A stretch of DNA of 64,000 nt from Paenibacillus aceris (GCF_017874035.1 NZ_JAGGKV010000003.1:310001-374000), one strand, 5' to 3'. Positions 18,801 to 27,298 are shown, counted from the first letter of the stretch. Made by a program: numbers and translations. Notes: generated by a model not told the origin, from the sequence alone.

Positions 18801-20706
18801 AATCTACATTCGGTGCACTGGCAATCACTGAAACTGCGCTGCCCCACACCGATCCGTTACGGTATAACTGTACTTCATAACCCGCTGCGCCAGGCACGCC
18901 GTCCCAAGTCGCAACCCCAGTCTTCGAGAGCTGCAAGTTCGTCGCCTGATTGAGTACCGGTGAAGTGTTATTTACATTCACAGCCAAAATCTGCGAAGCT
19001 CCATTACCCGAATGAAAAGTAAACGTCTGCCATCCTTCGACCAGTTGAGACAACATCTCTTTTTTTAGCGTGACAACTCCAGCTGACTCCGTAAAATCAA
19101 TGCCTTGGATCAACGCAGTGCCTCTGTTGCTGACACTAATGCTTTTCAGCGCGTTGCTGGGCGTCACCGGAATATCCGCTTGAAAGTTAGCATTGATATT
19201 GAAGGAAGCTGCAGTCGGAACCGCTGAAGATGCGACGGTATGCCAACTTGCCCCATTATCCGTCGATTCGAGATAAGTACTATTATCTCCGACTGCATAA
19301 AACTTTCCATTCATGTAGGAAACGGATTGCAAAGAATAATAGTTATCCGTATCCTCTCGAACCGATGTCCAGCTTGCCCCATTCGTCGTTGACAAATAAA
19401 TCGTACCGATCTCGTCTACTGCGACGAATACGCCATTGCCGTAAGTGACCGAAGTAAGCTTATACTCCGAAATCGCCGTGGAATTTATGCTCCAATTCGT
19501 GCCGTCACTCGAAGTGACCACAGTCCCTGTATCGCCAACAGCAACATACTTGCTGTTACCATAAACAATCGCATTCAACGCAGGAACCAGATTTAAATTA
19601 ACCTTAGACCAATTAATGAAGTCGGTTGACCACTTAATAAAGCCATCGTTCCCATTTTTCCCAACCGCCAGATAACGATTTCCAGCATAGATGACATTGG
19701 TAAATGATCCGCCATAAGGGTATTGCCAAACTGTACCATTATTTGAAACCACCATACCGTCATTGCCAAGCTGCATGTAAACGCCATTTGCGAAGAAGGC
19801 ATTTTGGACCGTCATCGTGGAGCCTTTGGCTTGTTGTTGAAAGTTTATACCGTCCGTCGACGTAAAAATACCGCCATTTGCCGTCCCATCATAGCCAAAC
19901 AAATAATATTTGGAATTGTCGTACAGGCCTCCAAATATTTGATTCGGCGTGCTGCTGGCTGACGTTTTGAATGGAGCGAGCAGTTTGGACCAGCTATAGC
20001 CATCCCCGGACGTATAACTCCATCCAAGAGCGTCGTTCGCATAGAAGCGTTTGTTAAGACTCAGCACAGAATTGATAAAAAAAGCATCCTGAAGCTTCGT
20101 ATGCGTCGCCCAATTCGTTCCATCTGTAGACGTATGTACATATCCACCTGTACTCCCAATAACGATCGCAGTATCGCTTACTGCTATGGAAGTCAGATCG
20201 TTGTTCATGCCAATATTCATCGTCGACCAAGTAATACCATCTGCAGAGGTGATCACCTTGCCAGCTGTGGAGGTCGCATAGAACTTGTTGATTCCGTTCG
20301 TTCCAACATAGGCAACTCTACTGATTCTGGTCGATATCGTAGAATCGCGTTGCGTCCATGCTTCTCCGTCCGGCGAAGTCATAACCGTCCCCTGCTCCCC
20401 GACAGCAACGAATTGATTGTTGCCAAAAGCTACGCCGGTATACGTGTCGTCAAGCTTCGTTTTATCGGCAGTTACTTGCCAGTCGAACCCATTACTTGAC
20501 TTCAAAATTTTGCCGTAATAGCCTACCGCGATATATACGCCTTTCCCAAAGGCAGCGCCTGTAATAGGCTCGTTAGGAATTACGCTGCGCTCATCGCCCG
20601 GCTGCTGCGGCGGACCTGCAGCCATGGCCTTTTGTCCCAGTGCCGTTCCAAAGACGAGCAAGAAACAAATAAGCATAAGGCCGGCTCTTTGTAAATTTTT
20701 TATCAA
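15880..20706 (-). CDS. Large multidomain surface protein with beta-propeller-like repeats and three SLH domains
   Basis: The 1608-residue protein begins with a signal peptide (to about residue 29). Residues 40-500 hold about ten blade-like repeats every 45-50 residues (FGNNQFVAVGEQGTV, TSPDGEAW), like YCF48/sialidase-type propellers. Then come an X2-like Ig domain (about 512-585), an FN3-like domain (about 590-670), three Ig-like repeats each opening with (A/T)P(T/I)EDG (675, 772, 872), three cadherin-like beta-sandwich domains (969, 1066, 1169), a domain with ZU5-like wording (about 1275-1400; VTIFIPAGAASKEL) and three SLH domains (1429 to end; FSDTAGHWAE, ITRAEMAVIV). SLH domains bind pyruvylated wall polymer, so the protein is displayed on the surface. 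Start is TTG 20706 with GGGAG 7 bases upstream. Ligand or enzymatic activity cannot be read. Confidence 0.88.
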   Translation of the reverse strand: MIKNLQRAGLMLICFLLVFGTALGQKAMAAGPPQQPGDERSVIPNEPITGAAFGKGVYIAVGYYGKILKSSNGFDWQVTADKTKLDDTYTGVAFGNNQFVAVGEQGTVMTSPDGEAWTQRDSTISTRISRVAYVGTNGINKFYATSTAGKVITSADGITWSTMNIGMNNDLTSIAVSDTAIVIGSTGGYVHTSTDGTNWATHTKLQDAFFINSVLSLNKRFYANDALGWSYTSGDGYSWSKLLAPFKTSASSTPNQIFGGLYDNSKYYLFGYDGTANGGIFTSTDGINFQQQAKGSTMTVQNAFFANGVYMQLGNDGMVVSNNGTVWQYPYGGSFTNVIYAGNRYLAVGKNGNDGFIKWSTDFINWSKVNLNLVPALNAIVYGNSKYVAVGDTGTVVTSSDGTNWSINSTAISEYKLTSVTYGNGVFVAVDEIGTIYLSTTNGASWTSVREDTDNYYSLQSVSYMNGKFYAVGDNSTYLESTDNGASWHTVASSAVPTAASFNINANFQADIPVTPSNALKSISVSNRGTALIQGIDFTESAGVVTLKKEMLSQLVEGWQTFTFHSGNGASQILAVNVNNTSPVLNQATNLQLSKTGVATWDGVPGAAGYEVQLYRNGSVWGSAVSVIASAPNVDFLAAMRSAGAGKYTFKVKAKGNTVSYKDGQQSGPSNIREIFKAPTEDGTANKAGTAQNANFNIKVNALNGAAVTAKVGAGNVLQSVTSVTTASGKATLPIDITKLTEGSNDVVIAYTDVNDNFSEELMVSLTKDTIAPLAPTEDGTANKGGTTQNSNFNIVVNAETDAKVTAKIGGTNVLQVGTEVKAANGKATLPIDLSLLAEGLNSINVVVTDALGAASGTLTVSVTKDTSSPATPIEDGSADKNNTTQTANFNIIVDTEAGAVVTAKAGGVSVLQSGNSVPADSGKAVLPIDLSKLAMGNNDIVITAVDTIGNSSGSLTVKVTRALSSNADLSALGVSGGALNEIFAAATTSYTMSVANNVENVTVTPTSSDAAASMSVNGSAVLSGQASTAIPLNVGANRIEVVVTAADHSTKTYTIVVTRISNNALLTSLSVDQGTLTPDFSTSQLHYQVDVPNMVSSLNVFFVKGEPNETITVTGATYSSVTGDVYAYSASNLSIGSNVIGILVTAQDGTTNNAYSLTIDRAPILSGNADLSQLTLSSGTLTPAFTSGQTSYTSDVANEISSLTVTGNTADNQATMTINGTPVTNGQASGNVNLSVGPNVITLIVTAQNGTSKTYTIYVNRTAPVKDHEDKGLSGSVSSSNDNKVIGTDGRLTLSVGQFGEVSFGDEVTIFIPAGAASKELKISIEKVVNTQNLIKNNEVLVSPIFEILKNISENFSKPVTLSVAFNPALLQKDQKPSIFYFDEVKKAWVEVAGGKVAGNRITVEVNHFTKFAVMAVGQSDPTKEPSGSLTFSDTAGHWAEAGIKRAVSGGIVSGYPDGTFKPNATVTRAEFAVMLMNALKLQGEGAALTFTDTAKIGTWAQKAVAQAVKAGIIHGYEDGSFRPDAQITRAEMAVIVANAMGAATTGTATGFSDDERIPAWAKGSVAFVKQAGIVQGRDKNEFAPQDNATRAEAVIVLLKVAELKSK

Positions 20707-20911
20707 ACAATCACTCCCTAGCCATCTAGTAAATTATAAACAAAGACTAATCAAGCTTATCATGCAGTCAATTTTTTTCACATGATAAAAAGATTAAAAT
20801 TAACTTATATTTACTCAATCAAATCAAACACAGATTCCCACTAAAAATTGTATAATTTATAAAGGATATACATAGTTAAATAGGAAGCTAATGAATTGGG
20901 AGGTATCTGCT

Positions 20912-21154
20912 ATGCGCGTTGAGGAAGCTATCAAAGAAAAATTCAAATGCACGAAATGCAGCGGCACAGGCTGCCGAATAAAAGAAGTAGCCATGACGGG
21001 GACGGGACTAAGCAAAATGTTCGACATTCAGCACAATCATTTTCTCTTTGTCTCTTGTGAAAACTGCGGCTACGTAGAGGTCTACAACCCGAACATCCTT
21101 GAAGGCAAGACACGCGGTCAATTAGGGACAGTATTGGATATTCTGTTTGGATAG
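20912..21154 (+). CDS. Small zinc-ribbon protein (COG3478-like)
   Basis: The 80-residue protein has two CxxC pairs (FKCTKCSGTGC and SCENCGYVEVYN), which would bind one zinc ion in a rubredoxin-like knuckle. The rest is beta-rich. I recall it as a predicted nucleic-acid-binding Zn-ribbon family found across Firmicutes; function untested. ATG 20912 is preceded by GGGAGG with 8 bases; an in-frame ATG at 20891 has no site. It is monocistronic with a terminator. Confidence 0.7.
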   Translation: MRVEEAIKEKFKCTKCSGTGCRIKEVAMTGTGLSKMFDIQHNHFLFVSCENCGYVEVYNPNILEGKTRGQLGTVLDILFG

Positions 21155-21155
21155 C

Positions 21156-21211
21156 AAAAAGGGGCTAGCTTTAAAGTAGATAATTCTACTTGAGAGCAGC
21201 CCTCTTTTCTT
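21156..21211 (+). terminator. Terminator of the zinc-ribbon gene
   Basis: A long imperfect stem, AGGGGCTAGCTTTAAAGTAGA with its complement TCTACTTGAGAGCAGCCCT, is followed by CTTTTCTTT. Confidence 0.7.
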
Positions 21212-21270
21212 TCAATTAGACCTATTCCTTGCCCTTCCCATAGCAGAAAATCATCTTGAAGGTGTGCAAA

Positions 21271-21318
21271 AGGGAACTGGGCGTTATTTGAGCTAGATGG
21301 GGGCCACAGTTTCCATCA
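21271..21318. repeat. Reduced copy of the composite GGGAACTAC repeat
   Basis: GGGAACTGGGCGTTATTTG (from 21272) shares the 12-base core GGGCGTTATTTG with the first unit at 55446 after a 3-base deletion. It is followed by one inverted unit, CACAGTTTCC (21305-21314), with the CTAACT flank seen in copy A. Only one unit per arm is left. It lies in the gap between convergent genes. Confidence 0.45.
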
Positions 21319-21930
21319 CTCTAACTTCGCACTCCATGGCATATCCACTTCACCGAAGCCTTCTGCACCCTTCAATTGTTTCTGCCTGACAAGCCCGACT
21401 TCCTTAGCATAGTCATCCAACATTTCAAAAACGGTAAACCGATGAAACGCTGCAGAATCGAAGGACGGTTCATTTCGGGCATCCATTCTAATTCTCCTAA
21501 GCGTCACTGATACTTTTCCCTCGCCATTTCCATGCTCGTTTACAGGCACATCAAAGTTAATAAACTCATTAAATCCATCCGCCACAGTAATCACGGTCAC
21601 TACCCCCATTTTCTTTGATGGAAACCGCGGATCAATTGGGGTGTGCAACCTGATGCTCCATTCTCCTTTACTGTCTGTTAACCCTGTCGCAGTGATACTG
21701 CCTCTACGATCAATGACAATTAAACGCGCATTAGGTATAGGCTCAAAAGATTTTTCACTAATAGGGTTCTCCTGCGTTCCGTAACCATCTAACAAAGTAG
21801 AAACCTTAACATGCAAGTTTACCTCAGCACTATCACTTGCCATAGTAGCTTCTGCATAATTATGTGTAAATGCAAGAAGCATAAGCACGAGCACCAGCTT
21901 AGTTGTAATAAAACGAATAGGCCACTTCAT
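21316..21930 (-). CDS. Secreted protein with carboxypeptidase-regulatory-like domain
   Basis: This protein of about 204 residues has a signal peptide (FITTKLVLVLMLLAFTHNYAEA). The middle (about 40-140) resembles a carboxypeptidase-regulatory or Ig-like beta-sandwich (IPNARLIVIDRRGSI, TGLTDSKGEWSI, VTVADGFNEF). The tail is charged with no recognised fold. ATG 21930 has AAAGGGG directly against it; ATG 21957 has no site at all, so the start is uncertain. A terminator-like hairpin lies upstream at 22074-22100. Confidence 0.6.
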   Translation of the reverse strand: MKWPIRFITTKLVLVLMLLAFTHNYAEATMASDSAEVNLHVKVSTLLDGYGTQENPISEKSFEPIPNARLIVIDRRGSITATGLTDSKGEWSIRLHTPIDPRFPSKKMGVVTVITVADGFNEFINFDVPVNEHGNGEGKVSVTLRRIRMDARNEPSFDSAAFHRFTVFEMLDDYAKEVGLVRQKQLKGAEGFGEVDMPWSAKLE

Positions 21931-22073
21931 CCCCTTTTGCGTTACACCTGCATGCAAGAAAGCATCATTCGCGAAGCTCGAACATCTATATTTTCCCTTT
22001 TACTTTGTGAAATAAACAAAAGACGCTTTTCAGCGCCTCCATCATATCCATCATTTGCCCCAAACAAAAAAAG

Positions 22074-22100
22074 GAACCCAGCCAACGGGGCCGGGTTCAA
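22074..22100 (-). terminator. Terminator or attenuator upstream of the secreted-protein gene
   Basis: On the minus strand GAACCCGGCC-ccgtt-GGCTGGGTTC is followed by CTTTTTTTG. It points towards the 21930 gene, yet no gene precedes it on that strand. It may end a short RNA or attenuate the leader. The rest of the 22100-22316 gap shows nothing else I can name. Confidence 0.6.
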
Positions 22101-22316
22101 AAAGTTTATATTAAAAAGGGGGTCTTGTTTATTATATTACCCTCCAAACATTATGGAACCATAACAGGAATATTTCATTTATGTTACAAAATAGAAAACG
22201 CTTTATTCTTTACCTCTTTGAGCTCTTTTATACAACCCAATTTATCCCCCTCTTTTACACACTCTTTTGTACTCTTCTCAGAAAATGTAATAAATGTGTA
22301 AATCGCACTAAAAGTG

Positions 22317-22345
22317 TTGCACCTTCCGCTTCACTAGCATATAAT
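22317..22345 (+). promoter_or_regulatory. Promoter of the cation-efflux gene
   Basis: TTGCAC (22317-22322), 17-bp spacer, TATAAT (22340-22345). The -10 overlaps the AT-rich palindrome that starts at 22341. Confidence 0.65.
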
Positions 22346-22372
22346 AATAATTACATTAGAATTATTATAAAT
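22341..22372. promoter_or_regulatory. AT-rich palindromic operator candidate
   Basis: ATAATAATT and AATTATTAT arms flank a 7-base centre over the -10 box and start site of the exporter gene. The placement suits a metal-responsive repressor of the ArsR/CzrA or MntR/Zur type; the exact protein is not determinable. Confidence 0.5.
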
Positions 22373-22385
22373 AAGGAGGGATCGT

Positions 22386-23360
22386 ATGAACATAGAATAC
22401 GACTACCACCATCTTCATCACGTAAAAGAACAGACGAAATCTCGAAAAACATTATGGGTGACCCTTCTGCTAACCGCTTTTTTCACGATTGTTGAAATTA
22501 TCGGCGGGGTGCTTTCGAATTCACTTGCGCTGCTTTCAGATTCGGCCCATATGATCTCGGATGTCATCGCGCTAGGTTTAAGTATGATCGCTCTGCACCT
22601 CGCAACCAGGCAGCCGAATGCACGGTTCACGTTCGGGTTCCTGCGGTTTGAAATTATTGCATCATTCCTCAACGGGCTCGCCCTTTGCGTCATCGCATTA
22701 GGAATTTTCATTGAGGGAATTCAGCGTATCATCCATCCGCAGCCCATTCAGCTAGGGCTCATGCTAGGCATTGCTTCAATCGGTTTCATCGTCAATCTTG
22801 TGCTCACGTTAGTTCTCCATAACAGCGTAAAAGAAGAAGACAATCTGAATGTCAAAAGCGCTCTGTGGCACTTTTTTGGCGATCTGCTCAGCTCGGTTGG
22901 CGTCATCATTTCTTCTATCATTATTTATTATTCAGGCTTGCTCTGGTTCGACCCGCTCATTTCCATGGTGATCGGCGGCATTATTTTTACCGGTGGAAGC
23001 AAAATCATTCGCGAATCATATCTGATTCTCATGGAATCAGTGCCTGAGCGTTTTAACCTGGATGAAATTCGCAAACAGATTGCACTTGTTGAAGGTGTTG
23101 AAGATGTGCACGAGATGCATCTATGGGCCGTTTCGACGGATCATTACTCCCTAACCGCCCATGTGTTCATCAGCCCCAACATTCAACCGTTCTGCGTGAT
23201 TCTGGCCATTAACGAGACGCTCAAAAGCAAATACGGCATCGAGCATTCCACGATTCAGATTGAGCATGCCGAAATTAATCCTCATGGGGAGTATGGCAAA
23301 GAGTTCTTGAAGCACCAAAAGCGCATTAACTCGGCTTCCGGTTCTTTACCCATCCTTTAA
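22386..23360 (+). CDS. czcD: Cation diffusion facilitator, CzcD-like zinc/cation exporter
   Basis: The 324-residue inner-membrane antiporter exports Zn(II), Co(II) or Cd(II) in exchange for protons or potassium. It has six TM segments. The HxxxD metal sites are in TM2 (SDSAHMISD) and TM5 (WHFFGDLLSS), followed by a C-terminal cytoplasmic domain (about 210-310; VEGVEDVHEMHLWAVS). The N-terminal tail is His-rich (DYHHLHHV). AAGGAGGG precedes ATG 22386. A palindrome over the promoter suggests metal induction. Zinc is the likeliest substrate of this subgroup. Confidence 0.88.
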   Translation: MNIEYDYHHLHHVKEQTKSRKTLWVTLLLTAFFTIVEIIGGVLSNSLALLSDSAHMISDVIALGLSMIALHLATRQPNARFTFGFLRFEIIASFLNGLALCVIALGIFIEGIQRIIHPQPIQLGLMLGIASIGFIVNLVLTLVLHNSVKEEDNLNVKSALWHFFGDLLSSVGVIISSIIIYYSGLLWFDPLISMVIGGIIFTGGSKIIRESYLILMESVPERFNLDEIRKQIALVEGVEDVHEMHLWAVSTDHYSLTAHVFISPNIQPFCVILAINETLKSKYGIEHSTIQIEHAEINPHGEYGKEFLKHQKRINSASGSLPIL

Positions 23361-23374
23361 CATCCATTGAACAA

Positions 23375-23416
23375 AGACCATCGATCCCTCAGCCAAAGTG
23401 ATCAATGGTCTTTTTT
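23375..23416. terminator. Bidirectional terminator between czcD and the LacI gene
   Basis: AGACCATCGATC pairs with GATCAATGGTCT, followed by TTTTTT on the plus strand and usable on the minus strand for the convergent regulator. Confidence 0.75.
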
Positions 23417-24473
23417 AATTTCCCGTAGATTTCCGTGCGATCATCTCTAAATCAATAAAAAGCTCATGTCCCGCCAGACGAGGCAAATATTCCTCTAACA
23501 GCAGCGTGTTCTCCTCGTCCAATTCTTCGCCAATCTCCCGCATGAGAAATGCTGCAACCAAGCTGGTTTGCAAATCAACAGGCATCTCGAAGCTTGTGAT
23601 GGATGGAAAACTTGCTTTCGAGTAAAATTCATTGTCCATCCCGATGAGCTGTACTTCTTCAGGTACTCGGATGCCTCGTTCATGACACACAGCAAGAAGC
23701 TCAAGCGCCAACGCATCATTGAACGTGTAAATACCGATAGGCCGCAGATCGCCGCTTAAGCGCAGCGCTTCATTCAGGATACCGACGACTCCAAGCTCAC
23801 CCGCATCCAAAAGCGCATGCACGGTGGATTGTCCTTGGTCGCCAAGCCCTGCTATAAATCCTTGGATGCGCTGCTCGTTAGCTCCCATCCCCAAGCGTCT
23901 GCCCGCATAGACGACCGAGCGGCAGCCATTTTCAAGAAAATGCCGTACAGCTTCCGAAGACGCTTTCGCAAAATCCAAATTTACCGCCAGTTTGACGATT
24001 TCACCAGGCCATCCCCAGCCATTGAAGATGACGAGGGGCGTGCCCTCTCCGACCAATTGCTGCGTAGATTGCATGCTCATCGCCAAGCCATGGCTCACTA
24101 AGCCGTCAACTCTGCGCTGCAGTAAGTGCTCCAAATGGCGCTGCTCAATCTCCGGATCCATCCCTGCCGCAGAGAATACGGATAAATGATAGCCGAAATG
24201 GTGTACTCGCTGTTCCAGCCTCTCCGCAAAACGCCCATAGTAGCCTCCAAAATGGGGAATAATCAATCCCAGCTCATAGGATCTGCGGCGGCTCAAATTG
24301 GTCGCCATGACATTCCGGCGGTAACCAAGCATCGCAACCGCTTCTTCCACCTTGCGTATCGTCTCGGGCGCCATCGGCACTTTTCTGCGATTAATGACAT
24401 TCGACACTGTAGCAATGGAAACACCGGCAACTGAGGCCACATCGATAATGGTAGGCTGTTTACTTTTGCTCAT
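23415..24473 (-). CDS. LacI family transcriptional regulator
   Basis: The 352-residue repressor-type protein begins with a LacI HTH (residues 8-32; TIIDVASVAGVSIATVSNVIN) and hinge, then a periplasmic-binding-like sensor domain (about 65-340; LGLIIPHFGGYYGRF, IYTFNDALALELL, VQLIGMDNEFYSKASFPSITS). The ligand is usually a sugar. ATG 24473 follows GAGGG. No sugar genes are nearby; the importer upstream on the same strand has its own terminator in between, so the target is unknown. Confidence 0.88.
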   Translation of the reverse strand: MSKSKQPTIIDVASVAGVSIATVSNVINRRKVPMAPETIRKVEEAVAMLGYRRNVMATNLSRRRSYELGLIIPHFGGYYGRFAERLEQRVHHFGYHLSVFSAAGMDPEIEQRHLEHLLQRRVDGLVSHGLAMSMQSTQQLVGEGTPLVIFNGWGWPGEIVKLAVNLDFAKASSEAVRHFLENGCRSVVYAGRRLGMGANEQRIQGFIAGLGDQGQSTVHALLDAGELGVVGILNEALRLSGDLRPIGIYTFNDALALELLAVCHERGIRVPEEVQLIGMDNEFYSKASFPSITSFEMPVDLQTSLVAAFLMREIGEELDEENTLLLEEYLPRLAGHELFIDLEMIARKSTGN

Positions 24474-24580
24474 AGGGCTTCCCTCATTCTTGAATTGTAT
24501 AATTCATTTTATCGATAAAGCCAATCGCTCGTCAATTGGTACAGTAAAAGTAAATTTCCCAAGGAATGTCCAGTTACAAC

Positions 24581-24612
24581 AAAAAACTTGACCGTTATAA
24601 CGGCCAAGTCCC
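24581..24612 (-). terminator. Terminator of the guanidine-riboswitch ABC operon
   Basis: The minus strand reads ACTTGGCCGTTATAACGGTCAAGT and then TTTTTTG, right after the ATPase stop at 24616. Confidence 0.85.
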
Positions 24613-24615
24613 TAT

Positions 24616-25434
24616 TTACTCCTCATGATTCCCTATCAGCGAAACAATCTGCTTTTTCAATTTAAGGAAAGCTCCTGAATCCTTTACGTCTTCCACTTCC
24701 CGCAGCCCGCGAGGAATCATAATTTCTTGCCGGATCGTACCCGGATGAGCCTGCATCACATACACCCGCTCAGAGAGGAAGATCGCTTCCTCGATATCGT
24801 GTGTAATGAAGACGACGGTCGTCTTCTCTTTCTCCCAGATGCGCAAAAGCAGCTCTTGCATCGCATTTTTGGTCTGAGGATCAAGCGCCCCGAATGGCTC
24901 ATCCATCAGCAGCACTTCCGGATTGTTAGCCAGTGCCCTCGCAATGGCTACGCGCTGTTTCATCCCGCCGGAGAGCTCCTTGGGCAGCGCTCTGGCGAAC
25001 TTGTGCAAACCGACAAGTTCCATGAAATGATCGGCGATAGCCCTTTTTTCGAATAAGGGAACTCCTTTCAGCGTTAGTCCGAACTCAATATTTTCCCTCA
25101 CAGAAAGCCAAGGAAATAATGTGTACGACTGGAACACCATTCCGCGATCCGCACCAGGTCCATCAATTTCATGTCCGGAAATGCGGAGAGATCCGGTCGT
25201 CATCGTCTCTAACCCTGCAAGAATTCGCAAGAGAGAAGACTTGCCGCAGCCCGAAGGTCCAACAAAGCTCACAAACTCATGAGCATCGACATGGAAAGAA
25301 ACTCTGTCGAGCGCAACAAACTGGGATTTCTTCGAGCTGTATACTTTTGATACACTCTCAGCCTTAATTTTACTTATAGCCGTGACTTTATCAGTAAACG
25401 ACTCGCTGTGCAGGCCGCGTTGTGCATGCATCAT
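24616..25434 (-). CDS. ABC transporter ATP-binding protein of the ykkC-controlled importer (SsuB/NrtD-like)
   Basis: The 272-residue ATPase shows Walker A GPSGCGKSS, Q-loop QSYTLFPWLS, signature SGGMKQR, Walker B VLLMDEPFGALDP and switch FITHDIEEA. It is last in a three-gene operon; its ATG directly follows the permease stop (TAA then ATG) with AGGAGG 7 bases upstream of the ATG. The family is annotated as nitrate/sulfonate/taurine import, but the operon's riboswitch points to guanidine or related compounds. Confidence 0.9.
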   Translation of the reverse strand: MMHAQRGLHSESFTDKVTAISKIKAESVSKVYSSKKSQFVALDRVSFHVDAHEFVSFVGPSGCGKSSLLRILAGLETMTTGSLRISGHEIDGPGADRGMVFQSYTLFPWLSVRENIEFGLTLKGVPLFEKRAIADHFMELVGLHKFARALPKELSGGMKQRVAIARALANNPEVLLMDEPFGALDPQTKNAMQELLLRIWEKEKTTVVFITHDIEEAIFLSERVYVMQAHPGTIRQEIMIPRGLREVEDVKDSGAFLKLKKQIVSLIGNHEE

Positions 25435-26253
25435 TTAACGACCTCCTTCCAGCCAAGGGAAAAATCTGCGGTGACAGTAAGCAAATGTACGGTCTGTCAG
25501 CAATCCGAGCAATCCAATAGCGATAATGCCTACGAAAATCTGATCCGTATTCAGAAACCGCTGCGCCTTCATAATGGAGAACCCGAGTCCGCTATTCGCC
25601 GCAACCAGCTCTGCGACGACGAGATACGTCCAAGCCCATCCGATAATCAAACGCAAAGTATTCATCAAATCCGGCAGCAGTGCAGGGATCAGCACCTTCT
25701 CAACCGCTTGCCAGCGATTCGCTCCGAGTGTGTACGAGGTTTGCAACAAATCGCCCGATACCGAACGTGTATTATCCGCCACCATCAGCATGAGCTGAAA
25801 GAAGCAGCCGATAAATATGACGATAACCTTCGCCCATTCTCCAATTCCAGCCCAGACCATAATCAGCGGGATGAACGCGGTTGCCGGCATATAACGGATA
25901 AATTCGGTCGGTGGAACGAGCAGCGCTTCCGCAAAGCGAAATGTCCCTGCTAGAATCCCCAGCGGTATACCGAGCAAGCAGGCCAACATGAAGCCTGCCC
26001 CTACTCGGAAAATACTCATGCCTACATGGTGCCAGAAGACAGAGCTCTGCAGCTGAATGGCAAACTGGCGAAGCACTTGATCCGGAGTAGGCAAAAATGT
26101 TCGATTAACCAGATTGCCATAGCTGAGCACACTCCAGGCGCCAACTGCCAACACTATAATAAGTACAATCCCTGAAATATACGTTCTGCTATTGATGTCG
26201 CCCCGTATGGCAAACAACGTGGATTTGCGTCTTTTTTTCAATGCCGTTTCCAT
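25435..26253 (-). CDS. ABC transporter permease of the ykkC-controlled importer (SsuC/TauC-like)
   Basis: The 272-residue membrane protein has six hydrophobic segments and the BPD_transp_1 loop (QTSYTLGANRWQAVEKVLIPALLP). ATG 26253 has GAGGTG about 4 bases upstream; a GTG at 26265 is an alternative. It lies 7-20 bp after the binding-protein gene and abuts the ATPase gene, so the three form one transcript below the riboswitch. Confidence 0.9.
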   Translation of the reverse strand: METALKKRRKSTLFAIRGDINSRTYISGIVLIIVLAVGAWSVLSYGNLVNRTFLPTPDQVLRQFAIQLQSSVFWHHVGMSIFRVGAGFMLACLLGIPLGILAGTFRFAEALLVPPTEFIRYMPATAFIPLIMVWAGIGEWAKVIVIFIGCFFQLMLMVADNTRSVSGDLLQTSYTLGANRWQAVEKVLIPALLPDLMNTLRLIIGWAWTYLVVAELVAANSGLGFSIMKAQRFLNTDQIFVGIIAIGLLGLLTDRTFAYCHRRFFPWLEGGR

Positions 26254-26272
26254 AGAGCACCTCACTCACCTG

Positions 26273-27298
26273 TTATTTCTTGCGCTCTTTCATCACTTCT
26301 TCGACAAAGTGTCCGTCCAAGAAGCTTTCCGCTTTCGGAATGGTCGTCAGCATCTCCAGCCCTTTTAAGAACTCCGCTGTTTTCTGCGATGTGAAGTGCA
26401 GAGAACTGTAGGAATCGCCTTTTTGGAAAGCTTTCACATTATCTTGTAGCTGAAATATTTTCACGCTGTCGACACCAGCTTTGTATTCGTCCACCGGCGT
26501 CTCCGCCGCCTTCGCCATAATTTGTAAAGATTCTTCCGGATTTGCTTTCCAATAGTCCAACGCATCAAACCAGGCATTGAGGATTTTTTTCACATCATCC
26601 GGACGATTTTTCGTAATTTCTTCTTTAAAAACGAGCAGATCAGGAATAAGTCCCGGTGTATCCTTGGAGGAAAATAGCAGCTTGCCCTTGCCCTCTTGTA
26701 TCGCTTTGCTTAAGAATGGCTCCCACAGCACCGCACCGTCCAGGTTGCCTGAGATGAAAGCAGGTCCTGCATCGTTAACCGTCATATTCGTGTATGAAAC
26801 GTCCTTCTCGGCAAGCCCTGCTTTTTCCAGTGCGGTAAGCATGAGCAGGTGATCAACCGTTCCCAGCTCCGTCGCCACTTTCTTGCCTTTCAATTCCTGC
26901 AAGGAATTAATGTTAGGCTTTACGACAACACCGTCTCCGCCGTTGGAGTTATCGTTCACAAGCACCGCTTTAAGCGGGATCCCTTTGCTCGCAGGAGCAA
27001 GCGTATCGCTTAACGTTTGACTGTTCGCATCGACTTTACCAGACGCAAGGGCTGATAAAGAATCGCTATACACTGGAAACCAAACGAGATCGACCTTCAC
27101 GCCATTTTTCTCAAAGAAGCCCTTCTCCTTCACCAAATACCAAACAAACCAGCCCGGCCATGGACTGAGCGCCAATTTAATCGGCTGATCATTTCCACCT
27201 GCTGCCGTGCTTGCTGTCTCCTTGCTTGAGCATCCACTGATCACCACCGTAAAAGCGAGTAACAACGCCATCATCAGAAATACCACTTTTTTTCTCAT
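26273..27298 (-). CDS. Substrate-binding lipoprotein of the ykkC-controlled importer
   Basis: The 341-residue lipoprotein has a signal ending FTVVISGC and an NMT1/SsuA-like fold (IKLALSPWPGWFVWYLVKEKGF; KVATELGTVDHLLM; GNLDGAVLWEPFLSKA). LSPWPGW near the mature N-terminus resembles nitrate/taurine-type binding proteins. ATG 27298 follows AGGGAGAGGGAG. It is the first gene under the ykkC leader at 27339-27480. The ligand is inferred from the leader and has not been shown. Confidence 0.88.
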   Translation of the reverse strand: MRKKVVFLMMALLLAFTVVISGCSSKETASTAAGGNDQPIKLALSPWPGWFVWYLVKEKGFFEKNGVKVDLVWFPVYSDSLSALASGKVDANSQTLSDTLAPASKGIPLKAVLVNDNSNGGDGVVVKPNINSLQELKGKKVATELGTVDHLLMLTALEKAGLAEKDVSYTNMTVNDAGPAFISGNLDGAVLWEPFLSKAIQEGKGKLLFSSKDTPGLIPDLLVFKEEITKNRPDDVKKILNAWFDALDYWKANPEESLQIMAKAAETPVDEYKAGVDSVKIFQLQDNVKAFQKGDSYSSLHFTSQKTAEFLKGLEMLTTIPKAESFLDGHFVEEVMKERKK

